This document shows, piece after piece, positions 14,384 to 21,357 of a stretch of 30,185 nucleotides of DNA. A model generated the notes under the pieces. That model searched no databases and was not told the origin of the DNA. It saw only the letters and a program-made list of their open reading frames with translations. Position 1 is the stretch's first letter. Each line of letters opens with the position of its first letter. The position numbers were made by a program, and so were the translations under genes. Origin of the DNA: an uncultured Eubacteriales bacterium (lineage in GTDB: Bacteria > Bacillota > Clostridia > Oscillospirales > Oscillospiraceae); assembly GCA_900547405.1 (NCBI GenBank), contig URGL01000028.1, positions 1 to 30,185 on the forward strand, in the 5' to 3' direction.

Positions 14384-14878
14384 ATGAAAAAAGTTGGAAT
14401 TATCATGGGAAGTGACAGTGATCTTCCAATTTTGCGGAAGAGTATGGATACCCTGACGGAGCTGGGCATTCCCTATGAGTGCCACATCTTCTCCGCCCAC
14501 CGGACTCCGGAGGAGGCAAGGGCCTTTGCTCTGTCCGCCCGGGAGCAGGGCTTTGGGGCACTGATCGCGGCAGCCGGCATGGCAGCCCATCTGGCGGGAG
14601 CCATCGCCGCCGATACGACCCTTCCTGTGATCGGCATCCCCTGCAAGGGGCCGGTGCTGGACGGTATGGACGCGCTTCTTTCCACGGTGCAGATGCCCTC
14701 CGGCATTCCTGTGGCTACGGTAGCCATCAACGGCGGTGTCAATGCGGCCCTGCTGGCAGCCCAGATCCTGTCGGTTTCCGATGGGGATCTTGCCCGGAAG
14801 CTGGACGAGAAGCGGGCGGCGGACAAAGAAAAGGTCCTGCAGAAGGACGCGGCGCTGCAAAAAGAAATTTTTGGTTAA
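14384..14878 (+). CDS. purE: N5-CAIR mutase / AIR carboxylase PurE
   Basis: A 164-residue PurE, which moves CO2 onto aminoimidazole ribotide to give CAIR in the purine pathway. The family motifs are GSDSD (9-13), SAHRTP (37-42) and AAAGMAAHLAG (62-72) with the catalytic His69. Two ATGs lie at 14381 and 14384; AGGAGG at 14371-14376 is 7 nt from the second, which I use. No purK appears in the window, so it is open whether this is a class I mutase relying on a PurK elsewhere or a class II enzyme using CO2 directly. It is first in the operon behind the ZTP riboswitch; purF-like follows after 18 nt. Confidence 0.95.
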   Translation: MKKVGIIMGSDSDLPILRKSMDTLTELGIPYECHIFSAHRTPEEARAFALSAREQGFGALIAAAGMAAHLAGAIAADTTLPVIGIPCKGPVLDGMDALLSTVQMPSGIPVATVAINGGVNAALLAAQILSVSDGDLARKLDEKRAADKEKVLQKDAALQKEIFG

Positions 14879-14896
14879 AAAACGGGAGGAAACACA

Positions 14897-16321
14897 ATGG
14901 GCGGATTTTTTGGAGCGGTTTCTCACAGAGACTGTATTCTGGACGTATTTTTCGGCACCGATTATCACTCCCACCTGGGTACCCGCCGGGGCGGCATGGC
15001 AGCCTACGACAAGGAGGCCGGTCTCCAGCGGGAGATCCATAATATTGAAAATTCCCCCTTTCGGACCAAGTTCGAGGGCATTTTAGGGGAGATGAAGGGC
15101 TGCGCCGCCATCGGCTGCATCTCCGACACCGACCCCCAGCCCCTGCTCATCCGGTCTGAGCTGGGTACCTACGCCATCTGCACCATTGGCGTCATTCATA
15201 ACGCCGAGGCTTTGCTTCGGCAGTATCTGTCCTTCAGCGGCGGCCATTTCGAAGCCATGAGCGGAGGAAAGGTCAACTCCAACGAGCTGATCTCCGCTCT
15301 CATCGACCAGAAAAGCAGCTTTGCGGAGGGCATTCGTTTTGCTCAGGATATGATCGAGGGCACTGCCTCCATCCTGATCCTGAAGGATGACGGCAAGCTC
15401 ATTGCCGCCCGGGACAAGCTGGGCCGGCTCCCCATCATCCTGGAAAAGAACGCCGAGGGCTGCTGTGTTACCTTTGAGGACTACGCCGGTGAGAAGCTGG
15501 GCTACGAATACTACCGGGAGCTGGGCCCCGGAGAGGTGGTGGAGCTTACCGCCGACGGAGACACGGTGCTTTCCCCTCCCAGAGACAAGAAAAAGATCTG
15601 TGCCTTCCTTTGGTCCTACTACGGCTATCCGACCTCCTGCTACGAGGGCAAGAACGTAGAGGTCATGCGCTATCGCAACGGCCGGATCATGGCCAAGGCC
15701 GACAAAGAAAACGGCGTTGCCCAGGACCTGGACTATGTAGGCGGCGTTCCGGACTCCGGCACCCCCCACGCCATTGGCTACGCCAACGAGAGCGGCGTGC
15801 CCTTCGCCCGGCCCTTTATCAAGTATACGCCCACCTGGCCCCGGAGCTTCATGCCCTCTAACCAGAGTGAGCGGAACATGGTGGCGAAGATGAAGCAGAT
15901 CCCTGTAGACGAGCTGATCCGGGACAAGAAGCTCCTGTTTGTGGACGACTCCATCGTTCGGGGCACCCAGCTGAGAGAGACCGTGGATTTCCTTTATGAG
16001 CACGGAGCCAAGGATGTGCACATCCGCTCCGCCTGCCCCCCTATCCTCTATGCCTGTAAATACCTGAATTTCTCCCGGTCCAACTCCGAAAACGAACTCA
16101 TTGCCCGCTCCACCATTCTGGAGCTGGAAGGGGAAGAGGGCTTCAAGCATCTGGACGAGTACATGGACGGAACCACCGAGCGGGGCAGGAAGCTCCGGGA
16201 AACCATCTGCGAAAAGCTGCACTTTACTTCCCTGGAATATCAGACCCTGGAGGGCATTTTGGAGGCCATCGACCTGCCGGAATGCGATGTATGCACCTAC
16301 TGCTGGAACGGCAAAGAGTGA
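14897..16321 (+). CDS. purF: PurF-like amidophosphoribosyltransferase lacking the N-terminal catalytic Cys
   Basis: A 474-residue protein. The C-terminal phosphoribosyltransferase domain is intact, with the PRPP loop LFVDDSIVRGT (347-357). Cysteines at C235, C387, C463 and C466 sit where B. subtilis PurF binds its 4Fe-4S cluster. The N-terminal Ntn-glutaminase domain is degenerate: it begins MGGFFGAV, where canonical PurF after Met removal begins with the nucleophile in CGVFG. The oxyanion/ligand segment reads HNAEAL instead of HNG. So glutamine hydrolysis should be lost. I recall similar MGGFFG proteins in Bacteroides and Clostridia. It may use free ammonia, or a canonical PurF may exist elsewhere. 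A GGGAGG site precedes the ATG. Confidence 0.85.
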   Translation: MGGFFGAVSHRDCILDVFFGTDYHSHLGTRRGGMAAYDKEAGLQREIHNIENSPFRTKFEGILGEMKGCAAIGCISDTDPQPLLIRSELGTYAICTIGVIHNAEALLRQYLSFSGGHFEAMSGGKVNSNELISALIDQKSSFAEGIRFAQDMIEGTASILILKDDGKLIAARDKLGRLPIILEKNAEGCCVTFEDYAGEKLGYEYYRELGPGEVVELTADGDTVLSPPRDKKKICAFLWSYYGYPTSCYEGKNVEVMRYRNGRIMAKADKENGVAQDLDYVGGVPDSGTPHAIGYANESGVPFARPFIKYTPTWPRSFMPSNQSERNMVAKMKQIPVDELIRDKKLLFVDDSIVRGTQLRETVDFLYEHGAKDVHIRSACPPILYACKYLNFSRSNSENELIARSTILELEGEEGFKHLDEYMDGTTERGRKLRETICEKLHFTSLEYQTLEGILEAIDLPECDVCTYCWNGKE

Positions 16322-16326
16322 ATCAG

Positions 16327-16368
16327 GCCATCCCCTCCGGTGAAGCCGAGACGGAGGGGGGCAGCAGG
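16327..16368 (+). repeat. Two-hairpin intergenic repeat, copy B (shortened)
   Basis: Located 5 nt after the purF-like stop. It has the flank GCCATCCCCTCCGG and the second half GCCGAGACGG...GGGGGCAGCAGG, matching copy A closely at its 3' end, but the central GTGGCTCGGCGCA is missing. It looks like an internally deleted copy. It lies inside the purine operon, between purF and purM. Confidence 0.7.
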
Positions 16369-16424
16369 TACCCAAACATTTGAAAATCCGAAAAGGATGC
16401 TACAGTCAAAAAGGAGATTTTAAC

Positions 16425-17474
16425 ATGGATCATAAAAACTCTCAGTCTGCCAGCTACGCCGCCGCCGGTGTAGACATCACTGCCGGCTACAAGGCCGTGG
16501 AGCTGATGAAGAAGCACATTGCCCGGACCAAAAACGAAGGCTGCCTGGACGATGTAGGCGGTTTCGGCGGCTGCTTTGGCCTGCCCATTGCTGGAATGGA
16601 GGAGCCTGTGCTGGTTTCCGGCACCGATGGCGTGGGCACCAAGCTGCGCATTGCCCAGCTTCTGGACAAGCACGACACCATCGGCATTGACTGCGTTGCC
16701 ATGTGCGTCAACGACGTGATCTGCTGCGGCGCGAAGCCTCTGTTTTTCCTGGATTACATCGCCTGCGGCAAAAATGTGCCGGAGCGCATTGCTGAGATCG
16801 TTGGCGGCGTGGCCGAGGGCTGCGTCCAGGCCGGTTCGGCTCTGATCGGCGGCGAGACCGCCGAACATCCCGGCATGATGCCTGTGGACGATTATGATCT
16901 GGCGGGTTTCAGCGTGGGCATTGTGGACAAGAAAAAGATCATCGACAACTCCAGAATGCGCCCGGGAGATGTGGTCATCGCCTTGGCCTCCACCGGTGTT
17001 CACTCCAACGGATTCAGCCTGGTGCGCAAGGTCTTCGATGTGGAGCACAATGAGAGCCTGAAAGAGCCCAATGAGGCCCTTGGCGGCAAGTCCATTCTGG
17101 AGACCCTGCTGACCCCCACCAGGATCTATGTCAAGTCCATTCTGGCATTGCTTGCGAAGGTGGACGTGAAGGGCATCAGCCACATCACCGGCGGCGGCTT
17201 CTACGAGAACATCCCCCGCAGCATCCCCAACGGCCTCTGCGCCAAGATCAAAAAGGCGGATGTGCGGATCCTGCCCATCTTCCATCTGATCGCCGAAGCC
17301 GGCAAGATCCCCGAGCGGGATATGTTCAACACCTTCAATATGGGTGTGGGCATGAGTGTGGTGGTTCCGGCCGGCCAGGTGGATACGGCTCTGGAGATCC
17401 TGAATGGCTGCGGCGAGACCGCTTATGTCATCGGTGAGATCGTCGAGAACGAGGAAAAGGTGATCCTGGAATGA
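16425..17474 (+). CDS. purM: Phosphoribosylformylglycinamidine cyclo-ligase PurM
   Basis: A 349-residue PurM, which closes the imidazole ring of aminoimidazole ribotide using ATP. N-terminal AIRS domain: YAAAGVDITAGYKAV, then the ATP/phosphate motif VSGTDGVGTKL (about 64-74) and CVNDVICCGAKPLFFLDY. C-terminal AIRS domain: STGVHSNGFSLVR, HITGGGFYENIPR (about 246-258). Length is normal for the family. Start at 16425 has AAGGAG 8 nt upstream; the open frame reaches further back but without a ribosome binding site. The stop overlaps purN by 4 nt (ATGA). Confidence 0.96.
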   Translation: MDHKNSQSASYAAAGVDITAGYKAVELMKKHIARTKNEGCLDDVGGFGGCFGLPIAGMEEPVLVSGTDGVGTKLRIAQLLDKHDTIGIDCVAMCVNDVICCGAKPLFFLDYIACGKNVPERIAEIVGGVAEGCVQAGSALIGGETAEHPGMMPVDDYDLAGFSVGIVDKKKIIDNSRMRPGDVVIALASTGVHSNGFSLVRKVFDVEHNESLKEPNEALGGKSILETLLTPTRIYVKSILALLAKVDVKGISHITGGGFYENIPRSIPNGLCAKIKKADVRILPIFHLIAEAGKIPERDMFNTFNMGVGMSVVVPAGQVDTALEILNGCGETAYVIGEIVENEEKVILE

Positions 17475-18082
17475 AAACCAAGATTGCGGTCCTGGTTTCC
17501 GGCGGCGGCACCAATCTGCAGGCGCTCATCGATTCCCAAACCAGAGGAGAGCTGTGCAGCGGCGAAATTGCCCTGGTGGTATCCAACAGCCGGAAGGCCT
17601 TTGCCCTGGAGCGGGCGAAAAAGGTGGGGATCCCGACCAGAGTCCTGCTGAAAAAAGAGCTGGGAGGACAGGAGGGCTTTGAAAAGGCCCTGCTGGAAAC
17701 TCTGGAGGAATACAAGATCCAGGTCATCATCCTGGCGGGCTTTATGAGCATTCTGTCCGGAAACTTTACGGACAGATACCCCAAGCGTATCCTCAATGTG
17801 CACCCTTCCCTCATCCCCTCCTTCTGCGGAGAGGGCTTCTACGGCCTGCGGGTCCATGAGGCGGCCCTTCAAAAAGGGGTGAAGGTCACGGGGGCTACCG
17901 TCCACTTTGTCAATCAGATACCCGACGGCGGAGAGATCATCGCCCAGAAGGCGGTGGAGATCCTCCCGGGGGATACGCCGGAGGTGTTGCAGCGCCGGGT
18001 CATGGAGCAGGCGGAATGGCTGCTGCTTCCCCGGGCGGCGGAACAGGTCTGTGCGGCCATTCAAAATGAAAAAGGGGAATAA
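17471..18082 (+). CDS. purN: Phosphoribosylglycinamide formyltransferase PurN
   Basis: A 203-residue folate-dependent GAR transformylase. VLVSGGGTNLQALI (8-20) is the phosphate-binding loop. Catalytic residues N109, H111 and D152 appear in LNVHPSLIPSF and PDGGEII, matching N106, H108 and D144 of E. coli PurN. It needs 10-formyl-tetrahydrofolate, the cofactor whose shortage the ZTP riboswitch upstream reports on. Start overlaps the purM stop; purO follows after 4 nt. Confidence 0.95.
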   Translation: MKTKIAVLVSGGGTNLQALIDSQTRGELCSGEIALVVSNSRKAFALERAKKVGIPTRVLLKKELGGQEGFEKALLETLEEYKIQVIILAGFMSILSGNFTDRYPKRILNVHPSLIPSFCGEGFYGLRVHEAALQKGVKVTGATVHFVNQIPDGGEIIAQKAVEILPGDTPEVLQRRVMEQAEWLLLPRAAEQVCAAIQNEKGE

Positions 18083-18086
18083 GGAC

Positions 18087-18800
18087 ATGAATGTTTACGA
18101 AATCGGCAATATGGGAGAAAAGCTCTCTGCCAACCGCTACCCTGGCCGAGGCATCGTTCTGGGGCTGACCCCTGACGGGAAAGAGTCTGTGGCCGCCTAT
18201 TTCATTATGGGCCGCAGCGTCAACAGCCGAAACCGGATCTTCGCTCTGGAGCCTGACGGCATCCGCACCGAGGCCTATGACCCCAGCAAAATGGAGGACC
18301 CCAGCCTCATCATCTATCATCCTGTCCGCCAGCTGGGCCGGGCCCTGATCGTCACCAACGGAGACCAGACCGACACCATCCGGGACTTCCTGGAAAAGGG
18401 CAAGACCATGGAAGAGGCTCTGCGGACCCGAAAATTTGAGCATGACGGCCCCAACTGGACCCCCCGCATCTCCGGTCTGCTGAGCCCCGATGGCAGCTAT
18501 AAGATGTCTATCCTGAAGGCCTCCGACCTGGAGGGCAGGGGCTGCAACCGCTATACCTACGACTATGATCCCATCCCCGGCCTGGGCCATTTCCTGCACA
18601 CCTATGTCTGCGACGGAAATCCTGTGATCCCCACCTTCCAGGGGGAGCCGGAGCGGGTGGCGATCCCCCAGGACATGGAAGCCTTTGTGGATACCCTGTG
18701 GAAAACCCTCAACGAGGATAATAAGATCTCGCTGTTTGTCCGCTATACCGATCTCGCAACCGGCGAATACCGGCAGAAGGTCATCAACCGCTACGAATAA
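18087..18800 (+). CDS. purO: IMP cyclohydrolase, PurO family
   Basis: A 237-residue protein of the archaeal-type IMP cyclohydrolase family, which closes FAICAR to IMP. Family features are NRYPGRGIVLG (about 12-22), the arginine-rich RSVNSRNRIF, ALIVTNGDQT near 87-96, NWTPRISG and GLGHFLHTY. It replaces the cyclohydrolase domain that most bacteria carry at the N-terminus of PurH. The next gene encodes the AICAR transformylase alone, so the two last steps of IMP synthesis are done by separate proteins. Spacing is tight: 4 nt after purN, 12 nt before the transformylase, with GGGGAATAAGG just before the ATG. Confidence 0.88.
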   Translation: MNVYEIGNMGEKLSANRYPGRGIVLGLTPDGKESVAAYFIMGRSVNSRNRIFALEPDGIRTEAYDPSKMEDPSLIIYHPVRQLGRALIVTNGDQTDTIRDFLEKGKTMEEALRTRKFEHDGPNWTPRISGLLSPDGSYKMSILKASDLEGRGCNRYTYDYDPIPGLGHFLHTYVCDGNPVIPTFQGEPERVAIPQDMEAFVDTLWKTLNEDNKISLFVRYTDLATGEYRQKVINRYE

Positions 18801-18812
18801 GGGGAGGAAACC

Positions 18813-19997
18813 ATGAAAGAATTTGCTTTGAAATACGGCTGCAACCCAAACCAGAAGCCTGCCTCCATTTACATGGCCGATGGCTCCGAGCTGCCTGTCA
18901 CCATCCTGAACGGCCGTCCCGGCTATATCAACTTTCTGGACGCACTGAATTCCTATCAGCTGGTGAAGGAATTAAAGGAAGCCACCGGTAAGTGCGCCGT
19001 CACCTCCTTTAAGCATGTGTCTCCCACCTCTGCCGCCATTGGCAAGGCGCTGCCGGAGAGCCTGAAAAAGGCTTGCTTTGTGGATGACGTTGTTGGGTTG
19101 GAGGAATCCCCTCTGGCTTGCGCCTATGCCCGGGCCCGGGGCACGGACCGGATGTGCTCCTTTGGCGACTGGGTGGCTCTGTCTGACGAGTGCGATGCCC
19201 TTACCGCCAAGCTGATTGCGAGAGAGGTTTCCGACGGTGTCATCGCCCCCGGCTACAGTGCGGAAGCCCTGGAGATCCTGAAAACCAAGCGCAATGGCAA
19301 CTATAATGTAGTCGCCATCGATGCCGATTACGTCCCGGCCCCTCAGGAGACCAAGATGGTTTACGGTGTTACCTTCCAGCAGGGCCGGAACAACTTCAAG
19401 ATCGACGCGGACCTGCTGAACAATATCGTCACCGAAAAGAAGGAGCTGCCCGACAGTGCCAAAGAGGACCTGATCGTAGCCCTCATTACTCTGAAATATA
19501 CCCAGTCCAACTCCGTCTGCTTCGCTTATGACGGCCAGGCCATCGGTGTGGGCGCGGGCCAGCAGTCCCGGATCCACTGCACCCGGCTGGCGGGCTCCAA
19601 GGCGGACACCTGGTTCCTGCGGCAGCATCCCAAGACCCTGAATCTGCCCTTCCGGAAGGATCTGGGCCGTCCGGGCCGGGACAACGTCATTGACGGCTAT
19701 ATCAACGGCAATGAAGAGGATGTCTGCGCCGAGGGCATCTGGCAGAACTACTTCACGGAGCAGCCCGAGCGGCTCACAGCCGAGGACAAGCGGGCCTACC
19801 TGGATGCCATCCGTGGGGTTTCTCTGGGCTCCGATGCCTTCTTCCCCTTCGCGGATAACATCAAGCGGGCCTATGCCTCCGGTGTCAGCTATATTGCCCA
19901 GCCCGGCGGCTCCATCCGGGATGACCTGGTCATCGAGGAGTGCGACAAAGACGGCATTGTTATGGCCTTCACCGGTATGCGGCTGTTCCACCACTGA
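18813..19997 (+). CDS. purV: AICAR formyltransferase alone (PurV, PurH transformylase domain)
   Basis: A 394-residue protein that contains only the AICAR transformylase part of PurH. The active-site pair K67-H68 lies in TSFKHVSPTSAA, as in PurH. SNSVCFAYDGQAIGVGAGQQSRIHC and the ending GSIRDD...GMRLFHH are typical of the same domain. The MGS-like IMP cyclohydrolase domain found in front in usual PurH is absent, and purO supplies that step. It uses 10-formyl-tetrahydrofolate to make FAICAR from ZMP (AICAR), so its substrate is the very signal of the ZTP riboswitch ahead of the operon. GGGGAGG lies 6 nt upstream of the ATG. The symbol purV is used for such stand-alone enzymes. Confidence 0.92.
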   Translation: MKEFALKYGCNPNQKPASIYMADGSELPVTILNGRPGYINFLDALNSYQLVKELKEATGKCAVTSFKHVSPTSAAIGKALPESLKKACFVDDVVGLEESPLACAYARARGTDRMCSFGDWVALSDECDALTAKLIAREVSDGVIAPGYSAEALEILKTKRNGNYNVVAIDADYVPAPQETKMVYGVTFQQGRNNFKIDADLLNNIVTEKKELPDSAKEDLIVALITLKYTQSNSVCFAYDGQAIGVGAGQQSRIHCTRLAGSKADTWFLRQHPKTLNLPFRKDLGRPGRDNVIDGYINGNEEDVCAEGIWQNYFTEQPERLTAEDKRAYLDAIRGVSLGSDAFFPFADNIKRAYASGVSYIAQPGGSIRDDLVIEECDKDGIVMAFTGMRLFHH

Positions 19998-20002
19998 TCA
20001 TA

Positions 20003-20052
20003 AGCCATCCCCACCGGGGAAGGTGGCAGGGCGCAGCCCTGACGGATGAGGT
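20003..20052 (+). repeat. Two-hairpin intergenic repeat, copy C
   Basis: Stem 1 is TCCCC/GGGGA (20008-20020), then GTGG and stem 2, CAGGGC/GCCCTG (20027-20032 with 20036-20041, loop GCA), and the tail ACGGATGAGG. It fills most of the 76-nt gap between purV and purD. It has the same tail as copy A but a different second-stem sequence that preserves pairing. Confidence 0.85.
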
Positions 20053-20073
20053 GTTTAAGAAAGGTTGGTCAAT

Positions 20074-21342
20074 ATGAAGATTCTGGTAGTCGGCGGCGGC
20101 GGGCGGGAGCACGCCATCATCAAGAAGCTGAAAGAAAATCAGTCCGTAGAAACGATATACGCCCTCCCCGGCAACGGGGGCATGGCGGAGGACGCGGTCT
20201 GCGTTCCCATCGGGGCCACGGATATCGGGAAAATTGTAGATTTTGCGGTAGAGAATAAAATCGATTACGCCGTTGTGGCCCCAGACGATCCTCTGGTCCT
20301 GGGGGCGGTGGATGCCCTGAACGGCAAGGGCATTCCCTGCTTCGGCCCCAAGGCCAACGCCGCCATCATCGAGGGCAGCAAGGTCTTCTCCAAGAATCTG
20401 ATGAAGAAGTACGGCATTCCTACGGCGGAGTATGAGGTCTTCAACGATATGGACTCTGCCCTTCGGTACCTGGAAACCGCCCCCATTCCTACGGTCATCA
20501 AGGCTGACGGCCTGGCCCTGGGCAAGGGTGTCATCATTGCCCAGACCCGGCAGGAGGCCCGGGAGGCCGTCAAGTCCATGATGGCGGATAAGGTCTTCGG
20601 CAAGAGCGGCGAGCACATCGTCATTGAGGAGTTTCTTACCGGTCCCGAGGTCAGCGTCCTGTCCTTCACAGACGGCAAGACCGTGAAGCCTATGATCTCC
20701 TCCATGGACCACAAGCGGGCAGGGGACAATGACACCGGCCTCAACACCGGCGGCATGGGCACCGTGGCACCCAATCCCTACTACACTCCGGAAATTGCCC
20801 GGGAGTGCATGGAAAAAATCTTCCTGCCCACCATCCAGGCTATGAATGCCGAGGGCCGGACCTTTACCGGCTGCCTGTACTTCGGCCTTATGCTGACCCC
20901 CAAGGGCCCCAAGGTCATTGAATACAACTGCCGCTTTGGCGACCCTGAGACCCAGGTGGTGCTGCCCCTGCTGGAAAGCGACCTGCTGACCGTTATGCAG
21001 GCAACCACCAACGGCACCCTGGCGGACACCGAGGTCAGATTCTCTGACAAAAACGCCTGCTGCGTGATCCTTGCGTCCAAAGGCTACCCCGTGTCCTACA
21101 AGAAGGGCTATCCCATCACGATGACCCAGGAGGCCAAGGCCCATACCTATGTGGCCGGCGCCAAGCTGGACGAGACCGGCAAGCTGGTCACCTCCGGCGG
21201 CCGGGTCACCGGTACCACCGCCGTAGCGGATACTCTGGAGGAGGCCATTCGGGAAGCCTACCGCCTCTGCGACGGTGTGAAATTCGAGAATGCCTACCGC
21301 AGAAGCGATATCGGCCAGCGGGCCTTGCAGGCACTGAAATAA
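20074..21342 (+). CDS. purD: Phosphoribosylamine-glycine ligase PurD
   Basis: A 422-residue ATP-grasp enzyme joining phosphoribosylamine and glycine. It starts MKILVVGGGGREHAI, the usual N-terminus, followed by the ATP-grasp core (PTVIKADGLALGKGV near 146-160, IEEFLTGPEVSVLSFTDG, NTGGMGTVAPNPYY, and the metal-binding EYNCRFGDPETQ near 288-299). Length is normal. Start at 20074 uses AAAGG 9 nt upstream. It depends on phosphoribosylamine, the unstable product of the PurF step. purL follows after 15 nt. Confidence 0.96.
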   Translation: MKILVVGGGGREHAIIKKLKENQSVETIYALPGNGGMAEDAVCVPIGATDIGKIVDFAVENKIDYAVVAPDDPLVLGAVDALNGKGIPCFGPKANAAIIEGSKVFSKNLMKKYGIPTAEYEVFNDMDSALRYLETAPIPTVIKADGLALGKGVIIAQTRQEAREAVKSMMADKVFGKSGEHIVIEEFLTGPEVSVLSFTDGKTVKPMISSMDHKRAGDNDTGLNTGGMGTVAPNPYYTPEIARECMEKIFLPTIQAMNAEGRTFTGCLYFGLMLTPKGPKVIEYNCRFGDPETQVVLPLLESDLLTVMQATTNGTLADTEVRFSDKNACCVILASKGYPVSYKKGYPITMTQEAKAHTYVAGAKLDETGKLVTSGGRVTGTTAVADTLEEAIREAYRLCDGVKFENAYRRSDIGQRALQALK

Positions 21343-21357
21343 TAGGGAGGACTCCAC

